The notes beneath the pieces were generated by a model, which did no database searches, was not told the origin of the DNA, and saw only the letters and a program-made list of their open reading frames with translations. Source: Xiphophorus maculatus (lineage: Eukaryota > Chordata > Actinopteri > Cyprinodontiformes > Poeciliidae). From it: a stretch of DNA of 64,000 nt. Both the position numbers and the translations under genes were made by a program. Of the stretch, positions 13,301 through 28,300 are shown piece by piece (positions within the stretch are counted from its first letter, which is position 1; every line of letters starts with the position of its first letter). Location of the stretch: the NCBI RefSeq assembly GCF_002775205.1, contig NC_036455.1, positions 1,092,501 through 1,156,500 of the forward strand, given 5' to 3'.

Positions 13301-16300
13301 CTTAATTGTTTATCTCCAATCTTTTTACAGCAACTCCTCCTTCACTCACACTCTGCTGCCTCTCATTGTGAATAACTGCTCATGTCAAAAAAGGCTAAAA
13401 ACAATATTTTAAATGCTGCAAATCCCAGTTCTTATAGAGAAATTGGAATTTGCAAAAATTGGTCAGAGTTTTATTGGAAATTGGCTACAAATCTCAGCTT
13501 GGTGCATCTTGGTTAATATAAATCATTATGGTTGTACATTTATAGATGTATTTTAAACATGTATTTAGAATTTATATATACAAACTTAGCATTTTTATTC
13601 TTGCTCTTTTACTCTTGATGTAATCTCATATTGAAAGGTAAGGTACTTGTTTTTAATATAGCACATATTCTGCAACCAGGCAGTTGAAAGTTCTTTGCAT
13701 GAATTAGAAGAAAATACAAACAAAACTAAAAGAAAAACAAAAGGGTAGAAGTATAAAACTACGTGTTGGTTCACCATGTTTAATAAGAATAAGTAGTCCA
13801 TAATCTATAAACTAGTAGAGGTTTCTCTGGACTCTTGCTCTGATAAAACTAAATGTAGGTTCCAGTTGTTCTGAGTTGAGTTCTAGATTTGTACAGCATA
13901 AAGCTACATAAGTCTTTACTGGAAAGCAGTAACAGTCCTTTAAGAAAAGGTGACCTGGGAGTAGAGCAGAAAATGGCAAGGAGTTTTGGCTGAAAATGAC
14001 GCTCTGGCCATGGTGATGTGGTTCATAAGAATGTGCCGCTGAGGCAGTCTGACCATCCTGCGTATCTGCAGCCTTTTGTTAGCAGCCAAACAAAGAGGTG
14101 AATGTGTGGCTGTGCGAGTACCTCATTCCTCAGAGCAGATACCCTGCACCCATTGTGATGCTGGCATGAGAAAGTGAGCATGATAATGACTGTATCAGAC
14201 AGTACCACCCTGTGAGTGCAGGTCATCAGTGGTGTCACCGTGTGTCTTCTGTGACCGGGGTCAGCAGACCACCCCATGTGAAAACACACATCAACACTGA
14301 GACTTGGACAGTAAAATAAATATTTATTGGGAATCACTAGACATTGATGTGCGTTTAAAAAGAAAACACCCCTTAAAGAGTCCAACCTGTGTTTTATTTA
14401 TTATGCTGGGAAACTAGATTATCATCTCGGATTAGACTATAAATTGAGCTTCAAAGATTTTACTGGATTTACATACAAAACATGAAAAGAAAACTAATAG
14501 CTCATTACTAAAAGCCATGGGATGTGAATTGACCTGTAACTCAGTGAGAGATGGCCTCCTCCACCCTCAGATCAGATAACTTTGTGAGTCCATGTGCATC
14601 CTTTTCCACTCCTCCTGCATTAACAATGGCTATGACAGCATGTGCTGCTCTCTTTCATCTACCTGACACTCCCTCGCAGGCCTAGATTTCCTTTGTTTGG
14701 GAGGTATCTGCAGCACGTGCCACAGTTTTGTTGGGATGTAGTGATAATCCTGCTCCTGATGCATGTTACTCTCCCTGTGGGGTCTGATTCTTAACTGATG
14801 ACCTTTACTCAAACAAACCAGGTTAGAAATGTGTGGTGTATTCCTGGGAGCCTTGTAGGCTCTGGATAATCGCCACTTATCTCCTGAAAGAGTGAAGAGA
14901 TGGAAGGAAGATTGATTGGGTGTTTTTCTGGTGAGGTTTCTCTGATGGTTGTAGAAGCCTAAGAAGTTTTTATTTTTTTGGTTTCTTTGGTTTTTTTCGT
15001 GGTTACTACCACTAAGAACTTACAGGAACCTAAAATCCAACAATTATTATGGATAGATCATCTATCAAATAAAACAAAGAACTCTCTTCTTTTGTTTTGA
15101 CTAATGGAGGCATGAGCTGGTTTAAAAAAAAAGATAAGATAAGAAAAGAGAGTTTTCCAAAAAGCAACACACTTCTGCCTCACCTCTGCATGTCGTCTCT
15201 CAGAAAATATAAAGTTTTTTTAAAAGGAACATTTTATAAATTGAATACTGAATACGAGTAAACTCCTAATAGCTTAAAGTTCACTTATCTTATCATAGTA
15301 TATGTTAAGTCATTTTGTTGTGTATTTTGTGGTTATAAGCTTATTACTAGGAGGAGAGACTCACAAACAATAGGTAGGGGTGGGCGATGTAGCCAAAAAT
15401 AAATAAATTTATATTGCGATATATTTTCGAATTGCCTCCAACAATATCAGAGACGATACTGCACATTTTCTGCTTTTTCTTTTTTCTCTCTTGGTAGGCA
15501 AATTATAAGACGCTCCATCACTCATAGATGCTAAAGGATGCTTCAGAAAACACTGAAGCTAAAGGTTACTTTAAAGTCAAAATAACTCAAACGTTCAAGA
15601 GTTCTTTGCTATATTATAAGCTTTTTGATTTGTTGAACTCTTTAGTCTTTTAAGGTGAGGGAGTTCTGATTGCAACTTTCCGAACTTAATTCTATGATCA
15701 TTTGGAAAAACCCTCGTTCAAATACTTGCACCAGTCACGAAACGGTAAGGCTGCAGTCTGCGTTTTGTGAGGGGAAAGTTCAGCTGTTTTGCAGACAGTA
15801 TAAGCAGACTGCATATAGACTAAACCTTTTAACGAAGAGCAGAGACCCCTGTTTGCGGAAAAGGCTACGAGTTAAAATAAACAGAGTTATTCAGCTGATC
15901 CGAGGTCGTCTCTATTTGGCTTCAGATGTAGCGTGCCAATATTTACGACTCCAACAACCCACGGATACCGACATCAGCCAAGCTAAAGAGAGATGTGGAA
16001 ATATAGCACAAGTTTAAAAAAAAAAAAAAAACCCTGAGATCTGCAGACAGATGTCGTTTTGCATGTTGAACCACATGGTCTCCCAAAGATCAAAGGAACT
16101 GTTACTTCTCTGACCTGACGCTGGCCTCCTTTGCTGTTTCCCTTTGCATTAGAAATGTGTTAACAGAAACCCAGACTGCTGCGATGTCATTTCCACTAGT
16201 ACTGGATTCAGTTAAAAGGAAGTAACGCAGGAAAACTACGACAGCCTGATGAAATGGCTTGAAAGAAAACTTTACAGATTGTCTTTAGTGGAGTTGGATG

Positions 16301-19300
16301 TTAGTCATCGCTTTAAGGAGTTACCTCTGTGCGTTGTGCAATGTTGACAACCCGTCCTGACTTCATTTTTTACCAACTGACTTGGGTACTTTGGAAATGC
16401 TAATGTGTAACCAACCAATTGTCGCTTTGCCAAACGTGTTCCCTTTCCTCATACCAGCACATCCATTTTGTTCCTATAAAGCTATTGTCTTGTTGCTTAG
16501 CCTCAGTAATCTTTTGTTGTGGTCATGCTTCATGTATGCAGGTGCTTCTGGTGACCTCCAGCTGTGTAGGGAAGCTCCCGCTATCATAAGATGCCAATAA
16601 AAACAAAACAGGGGAGGGAATGCTTCTTAGGAACCATATTTATTTACCTTGTCATTACTTGTTTTTAATTTCTTTTCCTGGACAAAGCCTTGAAAGTGCA
16701 ATTCTCTCCAAGAAGCCCATCTGGGTGATCATCTTGGTATGCATTCTGGGATTTTCTCTTTGTACGTAGCTGCTCAGACTGGTCGTCATCCTTCTCGTAA
16801 GAAACCTCAGGCCTGACTCAACGATTAAGGACAAGTGGGGGAGTCTGCCTGACGGTGAAATGCAGACAGAAAGTGGGGAGAAGAGGAAGCGAGGATACAC
16901 TGAACTTATTATTACTGCTCTTTTTTCTTTTTTTTTCTTCCTCTCGGGAACAAAAAGGGGAATAATAATAGAGTGAAATTTGGGGATATATTTTTAAAGT
17001 TTAAACAGGTTATTAAGTATTGGTCACTAGTAAAAATTTGCCCCGTCCGATTCCAAATAATAGTCGTCATGCAACATTAATCCTTTTAGATTACATAATT
17101 GTCTGTGTGGTTGGGCCTTTCAATAAAAACCTGTGTGGCCTTTTCTCTGGGTGTCTTTCTGCATTAAGCGTCATAGTTCAAGTGTGATGGAAAGGCCTGA
17201 TCCCTGCCAGGAGCCGGACACAGCAGCAGCGGCAGCCATGTCTGGTGTGGAGAGGCCTCTCTTTGTGTCTCTGACTGCAGCAGCACAGAAAAGCAGATTG
17301 AGCGACGTCGTAAATCTCAGCAGCCGACACAAAAAGCCATGAAGGCACAAACCCCGGTCAAGTGCCAAGCATGCAGCTTGTCTGAGACGTCTTCACTGGG
17401 TTTCTGAAACTTTTGTTTGACAGTTTCAGACACACATGTCGGTATGCAGCTGACACACAGAGTAGCAATGCTCGTCTTTGTTCTGTGGTCTCTGTTGCAG
17501 GGTGTGTGTGTGGGGGGGGGGGGCAGAATTGGCAGTTTAATTAAACTCTTGTTGTGTTGTCAGAAGTATATTGGAGTTTATGTTTCCTAAGTCCCTGCTT
17601 TCATTTTGGTTTACGACCCCTCTTTGAACCGCTCCTTCACCCACCCCTCCTGCTCTCCCACAGTGAACTTTCCAGACATCATGGGAAAGGAGTGTCTGTC
17701 AGGAACCCCTCTTACAGTTTTAATGAGTATTTTATAGAACATTATTCACTTTTTGTCTTGGAATGGTCAAGTAAAGTCTTGTTTTTAAGGATAAAAGAAC
17801 TGGTCAGAGTTCAAGGGTCAAATTCTGTGGTTCTGTACAGCTTCTACCTGATTTTGATATATCTTTAAGATCTGTTATGAGATTTATATACAAGTTTAGT
17901 GCTGCAGACTTATTTTAAAGTCTAAATTTGAAAACTTAGACAAAATGATTATGATACGTTATATTTGGGATTACCCAGGTTAGGATATCTACAATTACTA
18001 GCTAAATTATTAAATATACTTTGTGTATTTTCTCTAAAAGTCTGCCAACATTTTCAAAATTGGCATCCTCCATGACTGAAATTAAAACCTCAAAAGCTTA
18101 AGACACTGTTCAGCCTTTACATTTCCTGCTGAAAGCATCGCTCTCTTGCAGCCTTGGTGAACTGCAGACATGTCTCTTTATGTAAAAATAATTTTACCTT
18201 CTTACATATCAGTGCTTCCTCTTATTTTAGTCTTCAAAAACCTCACTGAACCAGAAAATGGTTCATTTTGAGTCTTCTTTTTTGCTCTGTAGTGGTGTCT
18301 GCACCGAAGAGTGTTGGTGTTTGTCCAACCTGGTAGCATAAGAGTATGGTGTGTTTTCTATTGTGACAAAAATAAAAAAACAACCTGATTTAATATGGAT
18401 ATTTCCTGAAACCCTGAAGCTTTTCATTCATGCTAAATAGGATCTCTATAAACTCCTGTGTCTGACTTACAGATGTGATTGTGTCTTTGTATTTTTTTGT
18501 TGTTGTGTTGAGTGTCAGAGATCTCAGTGGTCAAGTTAAAATTGACCCGGTCTTTCCGGAGCAAATAACATCCTAAACCACCACCACTGCAGCCACTCCT
18601 TGAGCCTTTTAAAGAGGAAAAAAACAAGATTGAAATGTTTGTTTTCCTCTCTTGCTTTTATGGCTTAAAAGAAAATTAAGAATATGTGACATGTTTATCT
18701 GATTTATAAACTAACTGACTGAAGCGCACATTTATTTTGACATCTCTCTAACAGCTGTAGTAGTCGTCTATAGGAAGGATTTCTTTTTTCCAGAAAGCTT
18801 AATTTGTATTCTTGTTTATGGGTTGGCTTCCTTGCCAGATTATTTTATTATTATTTTTTGCCTTTTAAAGTAGATCTATTACCATAAAAAGAAGTCCAAA
18901 AACATCATATTAAGAAGCTGATCTGTCTTTATTTTTTTGTTATAGCGAAAATCTAGAACCCTGACTGCTGTGTGTAAAACCAAACAAATAAAATAATTAA
19001 ATTTAAAAAATGCTATTATTCCTTAAGTTCCCAGATGTTACCATTTTAATACTCTCAGAGTGAGGTATGCATTGCTAATACTGTTTTAAATGAAGCACAT
19101 CCTCATGTTTTTGGATCACGATTAATGAGCTGTTTTTGAGGTTTCAGCAAAAGATTAGTTTCCTCTGTTTGCTGAAAGTAGTTTCAGCAAACAACTTTTT
19201 TCATGAATAAATTGTTACTCATAAATGACAAATGGCAATTTCCAAGACGGAGACACTGAGATGGACTAGATATGGGAAAACCGAGAAAAATTCCCCGGCT

Positions 19301-22300
19301 ACATTTTTGGCAGAGGCATGAGAAGAGCGAGGAAAAGGAGCGAACATTTAGGGTTAGGGAGAGTGGGGAGTTAGCATGCCGGGTGGGCGTTTAGCGGGTT
19401 TTCGAGGGCGGAGTCGTTGGTTTGTGCAGAGACGGCTCGCTGTGAGATTGCTCACTGCAGCTCCTCCTTAATTACAGCTCTGCTGGATGACAAGACAAGG
19501 CCAGGCATGCTCTGGATGTGTGCACAACAGTAGAAAACTCGCACTAATCCCCGTTTTAAAAAGTTACGAACACACAAGTGTACGCTTGAGCAAAAGATTA
19601 GGTTCCTCTGATGAAATCCCAGCTCACCTAATTTTAATCAAAACGTGCAAATTGGCTTTAAATGTGTGCAAGTGGGAGATTGCTGCAGTTATCAGATGAT
19701 CCAGTGTAGTTTCCTGTTCATTTTTCGACAGCGTCTCATGAGGGTTGTCTTGCTTCAGATGCAGTAAACTTCCAAACATTTCTCATTTATTTTACACACT
19801 TCAAATGGACAACTTTTCTTTGAGGTTACACAAAAATCTATTTAATCCCCCGAGGAATTCGTCTACATCCACTTAGTCTGGCTTAGGAGAGACATCACGC
19901 AGCTTTTGTGCATCAGAGTTCAGCGAGCACAACATGAACCTTGAGCCTTTTGTAAAGAGTTATTTTCAGAGTCCATAATTACAAAGGAGGGGCCGACTCC
20001 GCTCCTCGACTCTCACCGCAGGCGAGCTCGGCTTCAGAGCCACCCGACTCATGACGAGAGGTGCACAGCTGGTAGCAAAGGAAATATCTAGACGTTAAAC
20101 AAGACAATTTCTTCATATTATTATTTAGGTATTTGAAAAATTGTGAATTATAATAAGGGGACACTTTCCTCTTTGTATCCTTACAGCAGGAATGTGTAAG
20201 GATGACCCAAGATGCACAAGCTGGGTCACAAGTATGACCCAGCTTGAATGATGCATTAAATTTAAATTATGAAGTGTTAAAGAAAATTGTACGCCGGGTA
20301 GGCGTATGCCTATCAGGTTTTTTTTTATCTCTCTTTTATATTTACTTAATGATATTTGGTTTGTCAAGCCTTGTTTAACCAGTCAGAAGTGCATTTAAAG
20401 AAAAAAAAAAGATACAGTTAATTTATTTAACGTTGTTTTCTACTTGAAATAGTTTGAGTCTGTCTTGTGAAGAGGGAGTGGACTGTTTCTTCAGGGTTGT
20501 TTACCTTTCTGGCATCCCTGGTGAAATGGGAACTAATTTGCTGCCGAGGAAAAAAAAATGGTGGAAAAAGTAGACTTTAAAAAAAAATTGCCAGGGTGTA
20601 GCTGGACTTAAAGCAGCACTTGGGCACACAATCTAAATATAAGCGCAAGAGGTAAATTTCTTAAACACATTTTCAGAAAAGAAAAATGCATATGGAGGGG
20701 AAAAAGAAGGTTTTACTTGCTTTCCTGTTGAATTTGTGACCATTTAGTTTAAGCCATTTTGCTGTTTAAAGATAGACTTGCTTCCTGGTCTACGTTGTTG
20801 GACGTGTATCGACATGCTTCTTAAATGTCCTAAACTTTTATCTTGTTTTCGTTTTTTTTAAGATTACCAGCTTCAGACTGCAATCTTATCTGCAGAAACA
20901 GTACTGTGGATGATTCTCGAGTCTTTCCTTATTGCTTTAGAGTTTCCTGACGCGTCCGACTTTCTTCTGATTTCAAGTTGATCTGCGGGCGCTTTGTTTA
21001 GTAATCACAACTTTTGAAGGAAATCTGATCAAGAATTTTACTGGGATACAGAAGATGTATCCTGGGGCACTCATCTCCGTAAAATAGATCCGTCAACACC
21101 TATGAAGCTGCTGCCTCTAAACATAAAGCTCAGGGGACCTGCTGAGTCACAGAATATCCAGAGGGGGTGTTCAGGTGATTGTCAGAAAGCAAATTAAATT
21201 TCAAAATTTTTAATGCATAAAGCAATTAAAGTAGTATCATCTGTTAACCTAAGTAGGTGAGACCAGGTTCCAGGTATTGAGGTAGACCAAAGTTTTTATC
21301 TGTTACTGAAAGATAAGGGCTAAAACGTTCCTTCATACCGTTGCTGCAAGTGGCTGGAATTTCTTCCACCTCGATAAAGATTAATAATTTGATTTGCCAA
21401 ATTTCATGTACTCAATTTACTGCTTGCTGAAGAATGTATCTTAAGAAGCTGGTCTAAGATAGTAGTTGATCATCTCTAAATTAATTGAAATTTAATTGTA
21501 CGCCTACCCGGCGTACAATTTTCTTTAACACTTCATAATTTAAATTTAATGCATCATTCAGATGTTTATTGCTGCTAAGTTATCTGCTTCTGAAGTGACT
21601 CAGATGCCTGACAAAAGCAGACAGCCACACCGTGAGAAGAAGCTGCCCCCCTGTCACACACACACACACACACATACACCCTTTTCCAAACAGCCAGGCC
21701 ACGAGTTGGCGGTTGAATCAGGCCAACTCAGCAGTTCAGGATGGGAGAGGAAGGAAAAGAATGGAGGAGGGGAGGAACGAGCCCTGACTCTTGTCCTGAT
21801 ATGAATTGCGGCCTGAAACAATGGACACTGACAGCTCATGTGGAAACACTCCCACAGACACTTTTTGTTGACATGGTGTGTGTGTTTGCGAAAGAGTGAG
21901 AGACAGAAGACAGAGTTCTCTCCAAAGACCAGCAGAAGTCATCCACAAATGGAGGCAGTAGAGCAAAGAAGGAGCAGGAAGAAACAAGGATATGTGTCAT
22001 CGTGCACAGGAAGCGTTGGGTTATGATGTCGGTATCTAACAGAGGGGGTCGGTGTTTCAGGTGCTAGGCGAAAAGAGCGAGTGATCTGTCCAAACTTGCA
22101 AAAGATTTTGCCCAAGTAAACACTAGACAGCTGTGGTGCGCTCATGCCAGAGTGTCTGGAAAGGCTTTTCGTTGTTTGTCGATTGAGACTGCAGCTCCAC
22201 AGGTCCTTACATAGATTCCTAAAAAGTATATTACTGTTTTTGAATAACTTGACATTTCTTAATCATTTAACCAACTCTGTATTTTGACTCCAGAAACAAC

Positions 22301-25300
22301 AAATTCACTTCTATGCAGATGCCATATTCTTTTTTTTATAATTTTATTTTATCATCCATCAACAACAGGTCATTGACCACAGGAGCAAAGCAAACATGGC
22401 ATTTCTTTTTTCCTTTTTTTTTGTTCCATCCCCTACTTCTCCCCATCCATCCATACCTAGCTGCAAACAATAGAAACAACAAAATAAAGAAAAATATAAA
22501 AGGGTATATAAAAAAAATAAAAAATTCTTTCTAGCATATCAATAAAATTAAATGCAAAAAATGGCAAGTTGTAGTGAGGGAAAAAAAACTTTATAAACTC
22601 ATTTTCCTTGTGCATGTATGCCATACAAAGCAAAAGTAAATATCTAGAAAGCTGTTGGAATATGTCAGATTTGCTACAATCCAGCCTTTTTGTCTGTTTA
22701 GATTCAATTAAATTGAGATTTGGAAACTTTGTCCAAGTCAGGTGTGGTTTCCATTTGCGATACAACTGAAAAGTATTTTTTTCAAAGCATGAGCATCAGC
22801 ATGGATAGTTCCTTGAGATGGACAAAATGTAAAATTTCACAGCTGAACTTTTTGAGGAGCATGAAAATATGTGTAGCCTTGGATTTGATTGATGAAATCA
22901 GGATGAAAATTATCCCAATTTGGTTCTGAGGTTATATTTTCTTTGGCTGTTTTTTGGGTCGAATTGTAATGCGACTTGTTGTTATTTCTGCTCCTAATGT
23001 GAATGAGAAATCCAACAAGGGATTGCTTTTCTTGGGAATATGATGTTTAGACCCTCTCGGCAAGATGTCTTCAGTGTCCGTTTTCTCACTCTTTCTCGAA
23101 AACCCTAAGTTCAACACAAACAGAATTTGATCCGCACAAAAGTCGGTTTGATGTTTTGGCTGAAAACATTTTTTTTTTTCTATCTCTTCTAAGCCTCATT
23201 GGTGTTTATTACATGTCTGGCTCGTTTCCTTGCTTGTCTCTATATGTTGCATCCTCCAGCATGTCGTGGCCTGGATTATGTGGGTGTGTGAGGCAGACAG
23301 ACAACATAATCCAGCTAGTCTGCTTGTTGTCTGTTACCTGCAGCTGATAAGATTAGAAAGTGATTTGAGTTGAGCGATGTCAAAGGGTTAGGAAGCAGAA
23401 GGTTGTAAGGAGCTTTAGAGGTCTGCAGGAGTTCAATGCAAGAGAACTAAGATCAGACAAAGCGATATTTTGAAAGTCTTAACAAATTGTGTTTCAATTG
23501 ACCCATGCTTGGATTTTGTGGCGCGAAGCTGACTGAATTTAGAAACTCTTCATTCAATGTCTGAAGAAGAGTTCATATACACATGATAATCATGTGCATG
23601 TGAGGGGAGAGTAAAAATGGTAGTAGCAAACATAATCACCTAATTAAAAGATTTAATTGTGACCCATGAGTGTGACATTTGACAGCAACGACTAATAAAT
23701 ATCAACCCGTAATGTAAAATCAGTAGTATTGTTGCAAGAGAGGGTTGCAAAATATGGATGAAAATAAGAGATGAATAAAAAAACAAAACTGTAGAAAATA
23801 GATTTTTTTTTTATGTCAAAACGATAGTCATCAACTCCCAACAACATCCCTCCTCTTGATTTTTTTTTCCTTTTTTGCTTTTCTCATTTAGTCGCTATTG
23901 TAAAGTTGCTATATTTGCCTGAGATGAGCATCAGATTTTAGATAAAGGCACTTCACTTACTGGCAATTACTGGAGCAGTTGGTAAGGATGTTTATAAAAG
24001 GCTTCAATTATTTACCCCATTCTACTCTCACTATCTATAGTTTATAGACTTTGGTCAACCTTGATTGTTGTTAGAGTTACAGCTGATTTTTTAACATCTT
24101 GTGTATATTTAACTGTAGTTCTGGACAAGCTTCGGTGACTAGCTGTTAGTCTGCTTGTAGCCACTTCCTGACTTTCGTTGCAGAAAGGGGATAATCAAGA
24201 AAATGTGGGTTTAACAGAATTGATGTTATGTCAGATATGTGATGCAATGTTTCCCTAAAACTTTGCAGCCCACTTGTCAATATGAGTTCAGATAATTTAT
24301 AGAGCAAACGAATGTCGTCATAACCCCAGTCTACTATCTAAATACATTTTCAATCTGCTAAATGATATTCAAATACCCAGCAAGACAACATTTGGAAAAT
24401 AAATAAAATGTAATGCATTGTTCCGCAGCCATAACCAATTAAGTTAAATCAATGTTTAAGTAGTTGTTTTTGCTCAACTTTGAAGTTCAGGATGTTGTTT
24501 TTTTTTTTTTTTTTTGTCAGATATGCCAATCTTCAATTTGAAATCAGTTATTTCCTTTTGTTGAACAATATGTTTATATTAATGAAGGATGAGCCTCTGT
24601 ATAATCAGGCTAAAACTTTGCTCACCAAAACAAACTCATCAGGTTGGTTTGAAATTTGAACCAACTTGAATCCAAACTGGAAATACTTTGGTGCTCATTA
24701 GAGTCATAATGTTTGGTTCCATGCTTAAAATTTGCTCCAGTAAATTTAATAATATTCATTGTTCACATAAGAAAATATGTCAGAAAATTCAAACTTGAAT
24801 AGAAATATCTATTAAAGTACAGTAGGACTATTGTTTTTGTTTATGGCATGTAGTGCTGTCCATAATGCTGCTCTAAATGTTATAATTATCTCTCTGCTTG
24901 ACTTGGATTTCATTAGGTCACCTTTTTAAATCCCATGTTTTTTCATTAATCCAGGTTCAAACGGTAAAAGCAGAGTCAAATGCACGGCCTCCACATTTTA
25001 GGATGTTCCCATGTTTGTGTGCCAGATTCCAACTCAAAACTATGTTGCTTCGAGTCTCGGTGGTTGAACAAAATTTATAGTGGAGAATATTGCAGCTCGT
25101 CCAGCCCTCCACTGCAACCACTGCATTCTTTTCTCTGTTTATTAAAGTTGTTTCCATCTATTTAAATATCATAAATAAGTTCCGTGCAACTATTTGGAAT
25201 TCTTTTTTCTTTTTTTTTTTACGTTATTCTAAAAGAAGCTTTTGTGAATGAATGCTTTGTCCGTTTTCTTCCACATTGCCGATGTCAAAGCAAATGAATT

Positions 25301-28300
25301 ATACACAAACAGGACTGTGAGGACGATGTTGTTCTTGTTTATCCATCCTGAAGAACGTCCAGTAGAGAGCAAATCCTCTAAACCGCGATTCATTAAACAT
25401 CTGAGGAGGTGAATCAGTGGTTGAATGTAGGAGTTGATTTGAGGGATTGTTTCTACTCTAGATATCTAAACCTTCACATCTTATTAATGTCAACAAAAAA
25501 CTTCCCTGGTATCTGTTTAAAGTTCAGGGAGTGTTACTAATCACGGTGTTATCCAAACTGTTTCTATCTCTAGCATATACTCCCTTTTTAGTCACTAGTA
25601 TAGAAGCAAAGCAACTTATTCCATATGCTTTCTTTTAAATCCATCTACTCAGATCCTTTTTTTTACCTGTAAAATAGAATTACAAAAGTATTCGCAACAC
25701 TTTGAACTTCTCCACATTCTGATGTCACAACCACAAACTTCATTATGTTTGGGATTTCACTTGATGGACCGACACACAAAGCTTTAAGTGAGAAGTGCAA
25801 ACATTAAGGCTCAGAGTAAAATTCAGTGCAATTGATTGACCTTAGAAATGACCAAATTGGTAAACAACATTACTGTAATTTAAGTGTCACTTCAGGCAAC
25901 ATGTTTCCAGAATCTGGATTTAGTTCGCGTCTAGTGGCAGCAACCATTTTTGGGTCACTTGAGGAGTTATCAGTGCTGCCAGCCTTGGCACCTGTTGACC
26001 AGATGGATGTGAATGTGGAGAGCTTAAATTAACATCATGTGTTTTGGGGATTTTGTTTTTGTTTAATTTTATTATTTGTTTGTTTTTGTTTTTGGAGGGG
26101 GCTGGAAAGGTGCAGATTATGACGAGCGGGCCGGCTGCAACAAAACGTTTGCCAAGAAACCTTCGCGTCAGTTTATGAGAGATGACTCGATGGAGAGTGG
26201 ATTGCTGCCTTTCTTAGGAATGCAAGACCTGCACGTACCTCACCGCTTTGATCTTTTCTTCCCACCCCCCATCTCTGCTGGATATCAGCCTCTACTTTCT
26301 CCAGCACACAAATAAAATTAATCTCCTTGTGAGCACACGCACACATTTTTCTTTAAATGCACTCCTCTTCCCTGTAGATGAATCCTAAACCTGCGACGCG
26401 CTCCACTCCCCCACAGCACCGCACGGGCTGTTCTGGCGTGTTCGCGCAGCCTCGGCAGCTCTTTGTAACTTGTCCCAGATGTGCGGCTGCAGCCTCTGTG
26501 TGCTGCAGCAACTGCTCTTTAAATGAGCGACTGCAGTCAGAGAGTGAAATTGGGGGGGCGGGGGGTGCATGCAAATCACTAATGAGCTTATACTTTAAAT
26601 GCACGCAAAGGTTTTACAGCCTTGTTGTCTCTTATCAGGAGATCAAATGACTGCTGTAGTTATTTGGGGTTTTTTTTTCGCTGTTTAGGAAACAGTTTGT
26701 GCAAATCACACCTGACCCTGTTTTCTTTTTCTTTTTTTTTTATCTTGCCAAAGCGTGCATGCTAAACAAATTTAGCATAAGCAGGCAATGCTATTGTAGA
26801 TTTTCCTGCTAACTGTGGAGTGAGTAGGGCACCTACTCGGATACAGATGTACATTGAATTGGAAAATGGTGATGAACTGATCATTGTTTTGTGCCTGATT
26901 TCATTGACTTTTTCTCTTTTTCTTTCTTTTTTTTAAGATTTGAATTGCAGTAGCATTGCTCAGTAAGAAAAGAGGAGAAACGATCTTGAGGCAGAACACT
27001 TCTATCGGTTTTTTTTTTTGCCAGAGATCTCAGTTCGACCAAAGCACACGGCTCTACATAATGTCCCATTAGAGGTTAGAAATGTCCATATATCTACATT
27101 TGTGTGATGTGTCAAAAAAGTAACTGTTCCTTAGCAGGCCCCCATAAAACTATCTAATTGTTGTCCTTGTTGCCACTTTCTTGCAGCAATTCTTAAATTG
27201 TGAGCCTTAGAGATCTTTTAGTTTTCATTACAACCTCCCTCACTGTACATGGAGTAAGATGAACGTGACTGGCAAATTTGTAACTGGGTCACCTCGTATT
27301 TCCACCAATTAAGCTGCAGGACAAACACATTGAATGTTTACCTCGAATAAAATATTTACGAATTGAGATTTTGATTTTGATTTCCCCCAATGTGAGATTT
27401 CTCTCCTGTTTACGGATTAATTTGTTTGAAGGCTTTTTGCGGATCTGTGTTTACTCTTTTCTGTTGGGCAGAACATAAAAGCTGTGCAAAAATGAATGAA
27501 ACTTGTGGCTTCTAAGTTTAAACTCCAACTTGTGCACCACTGTGTATTATATTCTGGTATGTTTATCGAGCTCTTCCAAATTTCCACCCAGGCCCTGCCT
27601 TAACCTCCCCTGCAAGAATGTGAAATATGTTTGCATGTTTAAAAAAAAGTTCTTCATTCTGTCTGGACTACTTTTTTTTCTATGTTAGGGTGAGCTAAGA
27701 GTCTTGGTTGACGTCTTAAAAGTGAGTGGTAAGAAATGCTTAAAGAAAAAGTCTCTAGTGCTACTAAAACTATGCATTTCAGTGTGGTTTAGTGAAACCA
27801 CACTGAATCTCACACTCATGAGGATCATTCATGAAAATTAGCCATTTCTGATCAATGTTATCTGTAGAGTGCTGTAAAGAGTGTTCTGTGCTTTTTGGGG
27901 GGGTTTTAAACCTTTTTCTTAAGCAAGAAAGACGGGGGGGAAATGTTCTGCTTCCAGGGCACTTGATGAACTGCATTGTGTTGCGCTTATCTCCTTTTGT
28001 CCAGCAAGGATGCGCCGTGTCATGTGAGGTTTCATCCTTTTGTGCTTTATAGGTTTGAGAGTAGGGGGGAACTTCCAGCTGCGTGTGTGCATTTCTCACT
28101 GTGGGGCCCACGATAAAGCCCACTGTCACAGCATCCAGTGACCTAATGCTAAAGGCAGCAGCGTCCTGCACTGTTCTTTCTGTGCTTCGTCTCAGATCAT
28201 GGCCTCTGCTGTCACTGAGCACTCCGTCACGCCTGGACGAAGACGGTGTTGGGGGAGAGCTGGTGGAAGGTTGTTGGGGTGCAGGAATGTCACATGCATA

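Noticed and set aside
27779-28222. 147-codon minus-strand frame in pard6g intron 2
   Set aside because: No family resemblance and it includes the 27778-27807 hairpin; treated as chance.
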